Assembly: GCA_013397935.1 (NCBI GenBank)
Contig: VZRN01001317.1
Span: 3,510,738-3,574,737 of the forward strand
DNA length: 64,000 nucleotides
Source: Dasyornis broadbenti
Lineage: Eukaryota > Chordata > Aves > Passeriformes > Dasyornithidae
Direction: 5' to 3'
Shown: in pieces, positions 11,979-24,750 of the stretch
How positions within the stretch are numbered: the first letter of the stretch is position 1
How the letters are laid out: every line of letters starts with the position of its first letter
Translations under genes and position numbers: made by a program
Notes under the pieces: model-generated
Databases searched by the model: none
Seen by the model: the letters and a program-made list of their open reading frames with translations, nothing else
What the model was told of the DNA's origin: nothing

Positions 11979-12800
11979 CCCGGGTGTCCCCGCGCCTGGC
12001 CACGGCGGCGCCGCCGGGGCCGCTCCCGGGGCCGCGGAGGGCGAGCGGCTGCAGGACGCGCCCGGTACCGAGCGCCNNNNNNNNNNNNNNNNNNNNNNNN
12101 NNNNNNNNNNNNNNNNNNNNNNNNNNNNNNNNNNNNNNNNNNNNNNNNNNNNNNNNNNNNNNNNNNNNNNNNNNNNNNNNNNNNNNNNNNNNNNNNNNNN
12201 NNNNNNNNNNNNNNNNNNNNNNNNNNNNNNNNNNNNNNNNNNNNNNNNNNNNNNNNNNNNNNNNNNNNNNNNNNNNNNNNNNCAGCCCCTCTCCGCTCCG
12301 CCCGCCCACCGCCCCCCCTCCCCGAGCAGCCGTTCTCCGGCAGCGCAGCGCACCCAACACGCGCTTGGGTCCGGGAGAAGTTGGCGAAGGGTAACATGGG
12401 GTAACATGGGGTGACAAAGCGCCACGGTGCCCCCTTCCCGGTGGGGACCCTCGCCCCGCTCTGGGCTTTCCGGGAGCGGCGTGGGGGCTCAGGCGGCTGG
12501 TGCTGCCCGCGGCATCACTCCCCGAAGCACTGGCGCGGGCAGCCCGCGTGGCTCCGGAGACGGGGCAGGAAAGAGGGAAAAGGGGATAAAAGACCCCAGG
12601 ATGGGGGGAAAAGCCAGGAGGGACCTGGCTCCACTGCTGGGAACGTCTGGGAGCCGCCTCGCCCGGAGCCAAGCCAGGCATGGGTGGAACGCACGAAGCC
12701 GGGGGCCATGGATGTTGGGCACGTTGAGACTCGCGGCAGGTGCCTGGGGCTCGGAGATATGCGAGGGAAAAGGGGAATTTCTAGGACGGGGAAAAGTGGC
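11979..12800 (-). promoter_or_regulatory. TSC22D3: CpG-rich 5' region and probable promoter of the TSC22D3 long isoform
   Basis: The sequence immediately upstream of the start codon is very GC- and CpG-rich and is interrupted by the 206-bp gap. CpG density stays high to about 12.6 kb and then falls. There is no clear TATA box. This is the expected architecture for a dispersed CpG-island promoter on the minus strand. The transcription start cannot be placed because the most likely stretch lies in or beside the gap. Confidence 0.6.
12077..12282. other. Assembly gap of 206 N
   Basis: A run of N lies 99 bases upstream of the TSC22D3 start codon, flanked on both sides by extreme GC-rich sequence. 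Sequencing drop-out in GC-rich avian first exons is common, so missing sequence is likely promoter or 5' UTR. The true length is unknown, so reading frames that cross it mean nothing. Confidence 0.98.
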
Positions 12801-15800
12801 TTCCCTGGCACCGTTGCATCCCAGGGTGAACATTTCTGCCACCAGTGACCTGCACTGGTGGGCTGGCGAAGAGTGGCTGGCACACATGGTGCTATCCTGA
12901 TGGTGCTGGGGGCATGGGGCAACAACTCATAGAGATGGGGATGACTGAGACGGGACCTTCGGAATGAGATTCGGGAAGGTGACAAGGTCCCGGCTCCGAA
13001 GCACACGCAAAGATGGGGTGAGAGGGCGGCCGCGCCGCTGGGCTGCTATCGCTGCCGGTCAGTGAGCCCTGGGGACCGGCCCGGGGAGCCCTCATCCTTC
13101 AGAGAGATAAGAACCGGGAGCTGGTGGAGAAGGGATGGTCAAGGGTCCAAGGAAACAAAGCTGCCAAGGGGAGGAGCAGGCAGGCTGGGGAAGCCTGGCA
13201 TGGGCTGGCAGGACGTGGGGATGGCAGGAGGGGTTCTACAGCGGGGTTGCTAAAGGGCTAGTGGAAGGAGCTGCAGGAAGCAGCCATCGGAGCATTGCAG
13301 CATGTCTGAAGGGCGCGGGATTGATAAGAGATAAACCGGGTCAAATTCTGGCAGGGCAAAGCCACCAGAGCACTGGGACACCAGAGATCGCGGTGGCAGC
13401 GCAGTGCCCGCCGGGAGTGTTAACGGGGTAGCCGCTGCCACTGAAGGAGCGGCAGGAGTGTCCAACAAACATTCCTGTTCCCTGTTTGTCGTGAAGAAGG
13501 AAGATGCATCACATGACGATAAAGCAGTTTCCAGGCCGCTAGTAACCAGGCGAGTCATGAGACAGCGGCCACCACAGATCCACAGCTGACAGAGTGGCCA
13601 CGGCGACCTCGGGCAGGGCTTTCCAAGCCGTGCCAGTCCATCGGACCTGGGGACCGGCAGAATCCGGCTCCCGGTGAAGATTGGCACCAGGGTGGGGTAC
13701 AGGTGTGGGCGGGGGGAACTGTCAGTCCTGGAATGATGCTGAAAACAGGTGAATTCCTGAAGGACGGACGATCCACAAGCTGCCCCGGGAATGTCCTCTC
13801 TTTCTATGCACTGGTGGATGCTAAGGGCTCTTTTTGAGCTCTTCTAGTGGGCGATGAGGGAGGGAAGGGGACTTGAACCTTACCCATCTGCCCTGTGTGG
13901 GGTGGGAACAGCCTGGCAGGGGCTAGTGAGGAGGGTCCCGACCCCACTGTTGCCAGGACCACGGAAACAGGAGCGTGCTGACATTTTTTCCATCCCTCCG
14001 GCTGGAGAACGGCCCCCGTGAGCTGGGCAGGGTACTCCTCCCGGAGCCCTCCCTGAGCTCTGGCTGCGCCCTGGGCGGAGCTGAGCCCCAGGCCGATCTT
14101 CGTGGGCAGGTGGCCGCAGGACCGCGGGAGGCTGCTGCCATCCCGCGGGCACAAGGGGAAGGATACGCGCTCCATCCCGCCTCCAGCTCCCACAGTGGCT
14201 CTGCCCCGGCCCTGGGAGGTCCTGCCCGGCCCCGACGGCGCTGGAGGTGGCTCTGGGTGCAGGTCGCTGACTCCTCGAGGCTCCTGGTGTCCTTTGACTG
14301 TGCCTCCTCGCCCACGGCCCCTCCATCTGCACCAGAGCTGCCACACAGGATTAGGGGCTACTCACTGGCCAGCAGCTCCTTGCTCCTCATTGGCAACCGG
14401 CACACATCATGGGCTGCCACGTTCTCACGTGTAAGCCGTGATGAGCTCCCTAAAGCCCCAGATCTGGGAACCACACCGTGGTTCAAGGTGATCAGCTGGT
14501 GGCAGCAGCTGGAAAGTAGGTTTCCTATGTTTAGCTCTGGCCTTTTTGAGTCCTGCTGCTCACGGGACTGGGACAGTGCTGGTTTCTGCACAACCACTTC
14601 CCTCAAGGGCAATCAGGTGCTCCACAGCCAGACATGTCATTGCAGCCCTAAGCCACAACTGGCACAGGCGTGCTGGAGGGAGTGGGGACTCAGCTGATTC
14701 TGGGGCAGAGCAGGAGGGCAGGGACAGCTTTGGCCCCGAAGGGCATTGCACTCAAAGGGGCTTCACATTCCTCCCTCGGCTCTGAAGGGGACTCCCTTCT
14801 CCTGAGTGAAATGTGGGGTGTTCTGCTCCCAACTCAGGACAGGGGATCCAGTCCTGCCCTGACTTCTTCAGCAGCCCCCCAGAAAAGAGGGGGTAATGGA
14901 CTGGGAAGGAGAGAACAGGGGGAATATGTGGGACTGTGGGGGCCTGGGTTCAGCCAGCTCTGTGCCAGCCATGTCACCAGCCATGTGCCATCTGTCTGTC
15001 CAGTGCCTGTCCATGTCCTGCAGCCACAGCCCCTCTCCCCAATGCTCACTTTGGGAGGGCTCTCCCTGTGGAGCCTGGGAGAGAATACACCCTCTGTCCT
15101 GTTCTCAGGTGGTATCCAGATCACACCCTCTCCTCACAGACCCTGCCGCAGCTGGGTCACTGCCAGGCAGGGCTCTGGGTGCAATCTGCCTGTACTGCCT
15201 TCCCTGTTCCTTCCCTGTTGGTGCCTTGGTGAGAGCTGGCTCATGCCACTGGGCCATCTGCTCCAGAGGAGCCTGCCAGTGCCAGGCCCCCTGCCAGGCG
15301 ACACCCCCTGCGCCTCCACGGGTGCTAAGAATAACCAGCGCCGTCAGCAGCCGTGGTATTTGCAGGCAGCGCCGGTGCCACCCCCATGCCAGCCTGCTGG
15401 GCACAGGATCCATCTGCTGCCTGACGTAAGCCACCAGCCACGGGGGAAGACAGGTGAGCAGCCTTGGGGGTCCACGTGTGGCTGTGAGGAGAGAGTCTGT
15501 CCCCCACCACCTGAACAGGAACCAGAATGCTGTGGTGGGACCTGCAGGTATTGCTGGCCAACACCGAGCGTGGGGACCTGAGGAGCTGCTGTCTTTCTTT
15601 TGTCCCTCTTTTCCCAGTGTTCCGCAAACAGACACCCTGTCCCCAGCTCTACAGCACTCCTGGGAGATTGGGGCAGCCCCCAGGGCTGGTGGCTGTAGCT
15701 CTGCCTTCCTGCCTGCAGAGGGATGGGGGCCCAGCAGGCTCAGTTACCTCGCATGGGGTCTCCTTCATGCAGGGAGATGAACCACCCTAGAGTGGCTCAT

Positions 15801-17165
15801 TGCGGTACAGAGTGGTGTGTGGGGCAGCTGCCCTGAGCACCAGAGCAGCCCTTTCCACTGTGCATGGGGTCACAAGGACCAACACAGCTCCTCAAGCTTC
15901 ACATTTGGTGGAGCCTGAGATCTGCAGCTGGTAGAGGAGTGGGCTGGGGATGCCTCCAGCTTTGCCACTCTGTTATTGGGGAGTGCCACCTGGACTACTC
16001 CCCAGGGCTCTGCCTGGATCTGCCCTGCCCGCTCTCTGCTTCTTACCTCCCAGCTGCTCCAGGTGAGAGGGTGTCTTCCTGGTGTGGCCATCCCATGCCT
16101 GGACTTCTGAAGGCAGCGATCTGCATGATGAGAAACCATAACTCTGCAGGGAAAATAAAGAAATAATCCCCAGTCCTTCTTGCCAAGATTTTGTGGAGCT
16201 TCTCCCACATGCAGCATTTCCTAGCCTGGGTCACCTCCTCTGTGCCACCCTGCAGGTCCCCCATGCAGACACCTCCTCCTCTCCTGGTCTGTCCCTGCTG
16301 GTTTGGCTGCCTGTAGCATAGTCACTTGGAACAGCCCTGCAATTCCCAAAGCTGGGCCCATGGAGAGCAGAGCTGCTGCTTCTCCTCTGGGACACGTATG
16401 AGCTGCATTTGGCCCTGTGTCCAGACCGTGAAGAGAGGGTTCTGCAGGGACACCATGCTCCTAACAAGGGTGAATGCAGCTCAGAGCCTTCCTCCCAGGC
16501 AGTGATGATGAGTCACATAAAACCAGGCTGGGATGTTTCTCCTCTCTGTATGACCCCAGTAAATCATATAAAATGTCCTGACAGCCTGGGCTAAAGTGAC
16601 CTGTGGAATGTGGGGCTCCATGCGTCACTCTCCTTCTGGCGTGAGGACTCCCACAGCCCCAGGAGCGGCCCTGGGCACAGTGTTACTGTCAAAGGGCATT
16701 TCCCACTGGGACAGAGGGCAGTGGGCTATTCCAATGCAAGGCTTTCCAGCTCATTGGGAAGGGATTAAAACCAAGCTGGAATTTCCATGGGGTTGATGAA
16801 AGCCTGGGGTTTTCTGCCAGCAAAGAGGTAAAACTTCCTGTTCATCCACCCATGGTGAGCACCCATCAGCATCAAGAAACCATCATCAGGCTCTGTGAGG
16901 AGCACAACAAAGGGGCATAGGAGCTGCAGGGATGCACTGGGGGAGTATTGAAATCGTTATGGCACCCAGGAGTGTGTGTGCTGCTGGCCAGTCAGGCAGA
17001 GCATGGGGGTGGGCAGCGGGGCTCAGTTCTGTGCCACTTCGCCTGTTTGGAAATCAGGGTTTGGAGTTGGGCAATCTCTGCCCATGGTCTGAGACTGGGG
17101 GCACTCCCTACAAAGGGCAGGCAAGGTTTGGGGTAGAGGTTCAGCAGGGACAGAGCCACACTGGT

Positions 17166-17236
17166 CGTTTTTTAATGTTTTGGTGGGGTTTTTTTGTTTG
17201 TTTGTTTTGGTTTTGGTTTTGGATTTTTTTTTGTAA
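17166..17236. repeat. T/G-rich low-complexity tract
   Basis: The plus strand is an almost uninterrupted run of T with scattered G (GTTTGTTT and GGTTTTGG words), which could be the decayed poly-A of a minus-strand insertion or a simple polypyrimidine/G tract. No identifiable retroelement body is attached. Confidence 0.7.
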
Positions 17237-18555
17237 AATAGCCTATGCTTCCCTCTGGTGGGGAAAAATTGCTGTGCCAGGGGGATAAACTCCGTGGCTG
17301 CAATTAGACGTGTCATACCACAGTGAAAAACCTTTCCTGGTGTACCCAGTCCTCTGAGGCTGTGGGGGATGAGCCACCTGCCGTGCCACCCGCAGGCAAT
17401 ACCCCCATCTCCTGGAGATTTGCACTTACCCGCTTTCCTGCCTTCATTTCCAGCCCGTGATCCTCAACACGTTCCCAGGTGTCCAGGGAGGTTGCTCCTC
17501 CACTCTCCCTGCTGGTGTTAGGAATAACCCTGTTCCTGCTTGGCCCTGGGTGAAATGAACCCCAGCGGGTCCCAGAGTTGCTGGCTCTTGCACCCCTTGG
17601 AACAGAGGACACAGGGCATTGCAGAGGCTTGGGGACGAGGCGGGACGGCGGGACTTGGGACACAGGGGATGCTGGACCCTACCAGGATCATCCCAGGTCA
17701 GGTGCAGATGGGGCAGCTGAGTTGTTGCAGAGGATACATGAAGTGGTGGGAGCCATCCCTCCTCCCTGCAGTGGGCTCAAGGGGACACAAACTCCCAGGC
17801 ACTCACCTGTATGCCTGCACACGTGTATGTGTGCTTCCCTTCCTCATCCTCACCTCTGTGGGGCTTCTCTGTGCTCCACCTGGTGTTGGCAGTCGCAGCA
17901 AGTACCAGGAATGTCTAATTTTTGGTGGCATTAGAAAGAATGTGCAAATATTCAACATTATACCTTTCCCTTGAGACTTGTGAGCTGCCTCTCCTTGGCA
18001 ATAAATTCCAGCTTTGAGCATTTTGAACTGTAAGAAGTGCTTTTGGCTGTGAGTCCCTCTTTCTAGCCCTTTTGGAGAGAAACACTTTGTCCAGATGAAA
18101 ATGCCCAAGTGGAAGGGAGTTTGTGCACATCAAGAGGCAGTTTTGTGTCAACCTGTAGGACAGCCCATCAGTGCTGCTGTTTTTCCTCATGTCTGCTGGC
18201 AGAAGATATGTCAGGCACACTGGGATTATCCCAACTTGGTAGTTCTTCTTCAGCCCCCATCTGCCCAGTGCTCCCAGCATGCTGGCACCAGCCAGGGATT
18301 GGTGTTTGCTCGAAGCTCAGCCCAAAAGATTCCCCCTCACCCCTGTCCCTGGGGTCGATGAGTGCCCCCATCCCTCACAGTCTCTTCTGTGAAGGTGGAA
18401 GAGCCGCAGTGTCAAAAGTTGCTGCTGGCGGAAGTGTGACACAGCAGCTGGGCTTCCAAAAACATCTAATTTGGGATATTAAAAAATTATCATCCCTGAA
18501 AAGCAATTCATTTCCCTGGAAAGCTCCTGCAGCTTCAGGATCATTTCTTCCCTAC

Positions 18556-18680
18556 CCTTGTTAATTTATGGGAGACATTAGAAGTGTTAATTTACAGGAG
18601 AGATTATAACTTATCACAAAGCAGAAGTAGAAAAGCTATTGTTATAATTTACAATTCTTCTTTTAATTAAAACTGGTGAT
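18556..18680. promoter_or_regulatory. AT-rich candidate conserved non-coding island
   Basis: About 120 bases with repeated TTAATTTA, TTATAATTTA and TTTTAATTAAAA words stand out sharply from GC-rich flanks and are not a simple repeat. Such islands are often conserved homeobox-bound enhancers, but that was not tested here. Confidence 0.22.
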
Positions 18681-20489
18681 AGGCTGCCCAGCTGTGGCAC
18701 TGCCAGGAGCTGCCACACAGTAAATCCTGCCTGAAACACTCACTTGAGTGACCGCAGAAATGTGGGCTTTATTAATATGAATGAAGTTGTTTTATGTTCA
18801 GTTGAACACAGAGCAATTGAACAATTTAACTGTGCTCAACACTTACCCAGTCGATGCCCAGGTGGGTGGACAAAGTCTTGGTCTTGCCAAGTTTTCCATG
18901 GTCAAGGATGAAGATGGAGGCTGGTCAAGCTGTGGAAATGAGGTGAGCCTGTTCTGGATGCAGGAATCAAACAGGGACCTGTGGCTCCAGCTGCCTGACT
19001 ATCTATCGGTGGGTGTTGAGGATCTGTGGGGACAGTCCTGCTCACAGCCTGGCCAGGGAAAAGCAGACCTGTCACCTCCAGATCCTTATGTGCTGAGCTG
19101 GCTGGTGTGGGGCAATGCCACGGCAGGATGGGGCCTGGCTGCACCAGGGCAGCCAGGGGCTCCCAGCAGCAGCAAGGATTGACACTCCTTCGAGGTTACA
19201 TAGAGAAGGAGTTGTACTAATTAATGATGTCCCTGTGCTGCTTTTGGGGAGGGGATGGATAGGGCTGCCTGTCCCATCGGTGCTGGGGCAGTCTCCCAGC
19301 TCAGAGATGCCCACAGTCATGCTGGGACTAGGAGCTGGCTGCCACCCCCTTGGCTATGACACCCGAATGCACACCCTGGAAGATGGGTAGGACGCAGGAG
19401 CTGGAACATGACACACACACACATGGAGCTCTCTCCTGTAGGGTGCATTCCAAACCCTCCATCCAGCTGTGGAGTTGCTGTGGAACCAGCTGTGCTCCAG
19501 TGACACCCACATGGCTGACCTGTGCTGTGGCCACTCAGATCCTTCTGGGAAGGGACATTCTACTCCTGCAGCTGCCTCTTCACATCACTTGCCCCCAGTT
19601 GCAGGTGGTGAGATGAGCTGGGACCTCTAACACCCAGCAGGGATGGCAGGTGCAGGGAAGGTCCTGTTCGCTGCTGCTGGGGCAGGATGTCCTGGTGATG
19701 GAAGCCATCAAGCCCCTTGGCAGCTCACAGGAAAGATTAGAGAGGGCTGTGCGGAGCAAGATGCTTGGAGCACTTCCATGCCCAAGGGAAATGCTGAACT
19801 GAGATCATCCTCTTTCCCATCTCTGTGCCTGCAGCTGGGTGGCAGATAAATGATGTCAGATACAAAAGGCTCCTGTCAAACACCATTCACTGCCATCAGT
19901 TACATGGAGACTTGAGAGGAAGCAAAGATGTCTCAGCACCAGTGGGGCTGTGTGCTTGAAAGCAGGAGCACAGTTCACAGCAGTCGGAACAGGGCTGGTT
20001 CTCCCATCCTTCTTGTCATGGCATGCTGGGCCAAGAAAGCATTGGGGATGTCTGAATATCCCCAAGGCTCTGCAGAGAGAACCACCCTGAGGTGGCCCCA
20101 GAACAACCAGACCCAAAGCATAAGGCTGATGGGGAGGATGCTGAGCTCTGGGATGGATTCTGGCTGCAAGGGGAGAAGGTGGAGCACAGCCAGGCCAGAC
20201 TGGGACGGATCCCGGCTGCCAGGGAAGATGCTGAGCTCCAGGGTGGGTCCTGGCTGACCTGTCCTGCTGCTGGCTCTGCCACTCAGAGCAGTGGTGCCAA
20301 GTTTCCTTCCGAGCCAGCCCTGCTGCTGGCTTGCATGTGCTGGGCTCAGGCTCACACTGAGTGTGTGACACTGAGTTTGTGACACTGGGCCATACAGAGT
20401 GGACAGGGCAGACTCTATGAGTGTGGCTGAGGAAAGCGACATGCTTGTGCTGCCTGCCCTCAGCTGCAGCTCCCACACAGGCCGATGCC

Positions 20490-20665
20490 CGTGCACACTC
20501 ACACACACATGCTCCTCCTCAGCCGCTTGCACGGGACCGTGTCCCCGCTCACAGCACAGCCTGCACACCCACGGGCAGAGACCAACACGGTGCTCTGTGT
20601 GCAGACACTGACACGCGCGTGTGAACACACCACACACCGACACACACACAGACACACGCGTGTGA
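20490..20665. repeat. CA-rich low-complexity tract
   Basis: Interrupted CACACA words with CACGCGTGTG islands, densest at 20626-20660. Neighbouring sequence to about 20.87 kb is CpG-enriched but shows no exon or promoter signature I can defend. Confidence 0.65.
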
Positions 20666-21100
20666 GTTGCCCGTGCTAGGGCAGCCGGAGCTGCGTTTCC
20701 ATCCCCGCAGCTGCAGCCACTGGATGGCAGCAAGTCCCCGGTGCTGCCACCAGCGCCACCGGCAGAAGGAGCGAGGCTGGCGGCTGCCCGGCACGGGGCG
20801 TGAGGAGCGGGGCCCTGGGGAGCTTGTGGGGACCAGAGAGGGGGATCTGCTCCTCGGGCGGCCGGGAGTGTGTCCTTTATGGAGCCTGGTGAGATCTGAA
20901 GGCAAAGGGTGACTATCGGGCAGCGATAAACTGGCAGAGCCAGGGAGCTGAGGCAGGGACAGGGGCAAGGAACAGCCTCGAGGCTGGGATAGGTCCTGCT
21001 CCACAGCCCGGCAGTGCTGGACGCTTCTCCAGGGGCAGGAGCACAGCACCCACCTGCCCAAAGGTGTGAGGTACAAGGTACCACAGTATAAGGGATGGAA

Positions 21101-21190
21101 ACACAGAATCATAATCTTTGTTGGCAAAGACATCTGAGGTCAGAGTCAAACCATTAGACCAACACTGCCCTAGTGCTATTTGGCCCAACA
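21101..21190 (-). mobile_element. CR1 LINE 3'-end fragment
   Basis: Read on the minus strand the segment matches the avian CR1 3' end. On the plus strand it shows ACAGAATCATAATC, TTGGCAAAGACATCTGAGG and CAAACCATTAGACCAACACTG, which are complements of the CR1 tail. It is diverged, suggesting an old copy. Confidence 0.8.
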
Positions 21191-22284
21191 AAGCCTCTTG
21201 AGCCTTTGATCCTAATTATTGTAGACATAATGAAAGCACGCTGGCTGCCATCCCTGTGGTGCCCACTTGTGCAAACACTGTGGGGAGCACAGCCCTAAGG
21301 AATTAATGTATTCAGCAGATTCTGTAGCAAACAGCTTCTGATTCTAAAGATGCCCCTCGCACAGCAGGGTTTCTTTGCACAGGCATGAGCTTGATACCCC
21401 AGCCTGATCCAGATGTTTCACATCTCTCTGGCACTTCTGGACTTGGCAAGAGAAAATCAGGTCCCAGCCTGTTGGCTTCGGGAACCCAGAGGAACACGGA
21501 GCTCCTCTGGAAACGCTTCCAGCAAATGAAGAATGCTGCTGGTTCAGCTGCAGAGGGGGCTTCGGATGAGAGAATGAAGGCTCTTTGCAGCCATTGAAAT
21601 GTTCTGGAGATGGTTCTGGGGCGATGAGATGCTCTCACAATTGAGAAGGGTTGGGAAAACTCCAAGGGCAGCTGGAACTGAGAACAGCAAGGATGAGAAG
21701 GATCCAGGGCAGCATGGCACAGTTGTCCTGCTGGCAGCAGGGTCACTTGTTCCCATGCTTTTGAAATTAGGAAGCCAGCCCCAGGGAGATGACAGGGAGA
21801 CAAACCAGTGAGGGAGGAGCTCTGTGAGCCACTGGAACTTTGCAAAGGGCTTCTTGTTCCCACCTGGATTTCTGATCCTGCTTGGACTCAGGGAGGTGCT
21901 GTAGTTCTCTTTCTCAGACGATGTCCCTAAGCCTCAGACAGGAATTAATGGGCTGTCATGAACGGAATGTGAGTCTGAGGGGATTAGAGAAGGCTGGGGA
22001 GAATATCACCTCTAACAGCTGGCGTGGGAACCAGATACATGAGTGGATGCAGGAAGGCGGTATGTGGGAGAGCTGGCAGAGTCCAACCTGGCTGCAACTG
22101 TGTGGGGTTCACAGAAGCCCCCAAAATGCTGATGAGGTAATTGGGGCACTAGTGGAGTTGGCACATTGGTAGCAGTATGGGGATTACACATTCCAGGGCG
22201 AAGTAAGCCAGGTAGCAACAGGCTGTGCTGTGATGGGCCACTGTTCAACCAGCTGGGAATTGCTCATCAGAAAGCTGGGGCAGA

Positions 22285-22400
22285 ACAAAAGAATAAACAG
22301 CATAAATATCTTAGGAATGAGGTAAAAGTTTCTTATAAATTTAATGTAATTAAGGTAAATTAGCCATTACATAATGGTGAGATGCACACATAACGATGCC
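22285..22400. promoter_or_regulatory. AT-rich candidate conserved non-coding island
   Basis: The block includes AATAAACAGCATAAATATC, a TTTAATGTAATTAAGG word and TTAGCCATTACATAATGG, consistent with clustered homeobox/POU-like sites. It is not a known repeat to my eye. Conservation is untested. Confidence 0.22.
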
Positions 22401-24629
22401 CTTCAGGCCTGTCTTATGTGTGTGGCCTTTGTGAGTAAGAGCTGCTGGGATCCCTCTGTGGCGTGGGTGGGTGCAGGAAGCAGGGGAGCACTCGCACCCT
22501 GAGTGATCAGGCTTGTGTTCCTGAGCACGGCCTCTCTCATGCTCCGGCAGCCAGGCTGGGTCTCCTCAGGGACAGGAATAGTCTCAGCACAAAGAGAGAA
22601 GGCAAGTCAGGATGCGTTCCTGTCAAAGTCTCATTATTCAAATTCAAGCTCCTCTTCAAAAAACAGAATGTCAAGAAACAGCATGGCTGCAGCATCAGCG
22701 GTCTCCTGGGAGAAATGTTAAAATTGGGATCTTAAGCATCCAGTTTCTGTAACACAGGAAAGCCTTGTGTTGGTTGTGCCCCAATGGATTCCCCAGGCTG
22801 ACTTCAAAGGAGCCTCTCCCGCAGCCCCCGGCTCACCATCAGTGTGGAGTTTCATCTGAGGAGCCAAACCCCAGGGGACAGAGGGGAGCCCCTTAGAAGC
22901 TGGGGGCCTGGGAGGCCTTGCAGGGGTGGTTTCGGTGTCAGCAGCACATGCTAAATCTCATGCTCAGCCCTTTCCATTTGGAATGCTGTGTAACAGCCTC
23001 CTCATTGCTGTGCTGCCAGGCTGGCCAGAGTAGCCTGGCCAAGGTTGTGCCCACCCCAGGTGGGCACCTTGGGAAGCTGGAAAGGACCTTCCTTACCCCA
23101 AAGACCTTCTTTCCTTGAGCACTGCTTTGGGAGATGGGTGAGGTGGTGGTGGTCAGCATGAGCAGGGAAAGAGAGCCCTGGTCCCTGGAAGGACATCCTT
23201 GTCCCTGTCCCTGCCTGCTCCCTGTTTGCTCCCTGGGGTAAAAATAGCCCTGCCTGTCTGCTGCAGCCTGGTTTGTGCTTGACATCTTGCAGGGCCTCAA
23301 TTTAAACAATGAGGGACCTCAGATCACAACCTGACACCAAACAAAGGACAAACCTCAGCTGAGCTGGGCTGTGTGTCCATTGGCAGTGTCCTGCCCTTGG
23401 GAGGGTGCTTAGGAGTGTGGGCATCAGGAACAGCATGGAATGAGGCTTTCTTATAGGTGGATGGTTGTCTCCACAGGAGGACGGAGTTCCCAGACCCCAA
23501 CTGGTACCAGGGCTGTGGCTATCCCAGGCTTGGGCCTGGAGTCCGCACTGCTGTTACAACTGGAAGGGCCTTGACCCCAGGTCTCTGCTCCCATATTTCA
23601 GAGCTGCTGGGTTTTAAGCCCTTACAATTTCCCAGTGAAAGAAATCCCTTGGCACCCTGATCTTTAGCACACCTTTGAGTGCTTGGGGGAGCATCTGGGG
23701 AAGGGGGTACCTGGTGAGGAGGGCACCTGGCTGGGAAATGAAGGGGATTTTTCTGCGCTGTATTCCTGTGGGCTCACAAAAATCTGAGAGGGAGAAGGGC
23801 AGAATTCAACCCCACCATCACAAAGGGTTGATGCTTGGATACACTGCCAAGCATCCTTAGGGTTCTTCAGGGGTGGGAATAACCTGCTTTTCCTTCTCCA
23901 GTTCTTCCTCTCCATTAGCATCAAGCTTCAGCAGTGTGCTGACACCATGAGCTTTGGCTGCTGCCATCTGGGACACTCCTGTAACCACGTGAAGTCCTGC
24001 TAAAGCTAAGCTGGAGGTTATTTACTGGCAGAGCTGTGTCACAAGGTGACAGCAGAAATCTTACTGGATGAGGACTGCCTTTCGTCAATGTTTATTCAGC
24101 ACAGATTATTTTGTCCATTAATTGCTGGTGCATAACCAAGGCACACCCAGCAGGTGTATTCCACACGAGGGACCTCAGGTGATGCTGATGGACCTGACAC
24201 ATCACACATTGAGCACACCCAGCTTGGTCCCTCTCGCCCCTGGTGATTCTGGTGCACACTTTGGGCATGCCTTCCTGGTCTAGAGCTCCTCTTGACTCTC
24301 CTACATCTTCTGGTGCTGAGGAGGGTGTCAAGGGCTGTGCTGAAGCGTGGGGGGAGACTCACAAACACCTCTGCCTCGGAGCAATCCCTCTCTGTCGTCA
24401 GAGTGCCACTCCAGTGTCCCACCTGCAGAGCAGTGTGCCCCAGCTGGGCCCAGCTCTGGGGGCAGATGCCCCTCAGGGACAGGCTCAGGAGGAAGGAGAT
24501 GGTGATGCCAGGAGGGATACACCAGCTCGTGCTGCCTGTTGGACACCTCAGCACAGCCAGGATATGGCACCAGCTTCTAGCCCTGTGCTGCCACCCCATC
24601 CTCTGGCTCTGCTCCAGCCGTTCCTTACA

Positions 24630-24750
24630 GTGTAACTTTCAGGCTTTTAATTAAATGTCCATGAAACACCCATTTGAGATGCTTAATTTAAAGTGAGAGC
24701 TAATTAATTTTATGGGCCTTGGCCACGTCTGTTTAATTTCTGACAATGCC
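24630..24750. promoter_or_regulatory. AT-rich candidate conserved non-coding island with homeobox-type cores
   Basis: TTTTAATTAAATG, GCTTAATTTAAAG, GCTAATTAATTTTATGG and GTTTAATTTC occur within 110 bases, giving at least four TAAT/ATTA cores. Density this high in GC-moderate surroundings is typical of developmental enhancers; function here is inference. Confidence 0.28.

Larger units (their letters stand above)
12801..21100. other. Upstream intergenic sequence, no gene recognised
   Basis: CpG-rich at first (to about 14.3 kb), then moderate GC. There are many open frames of 100-300 codons on both strands, but they overlap in several frames, lack recognisable domains and fit high-GC random sequence. 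T/G-rich low complexity lies at 17.17-17.24 kb, an AT-rich island at 18.56-18.68 kb, and CA-rich DNA at 20.49-20.66 kb. Near 20.14 and 20.23 kb a 30-bp phrase starting GATGCTGAGCTC occurs twice, imperfectly, 90 bp apart. Confidence 0.5.

Noticed and set aside
11167..12681. 504-codon minus-strand open frame spanning the TSC22D3 region
   Set aside because: It is out of frame with the recognised exon and crosses the 206-N gap; it is GC-rich shadow coding.
14670..15581. 303-codon plus-strand open frame
   Set aside because: Composition follows local GC, with no domain, no conserved motif and equally long competing frames on the other strand.
19975..21084. 369-codon minus-strand open frame
   Set aside because: It includes imperfect local repeats and CA-rich DNA, has no recognisable domain and no promoter; it is best seen as a chance frame.
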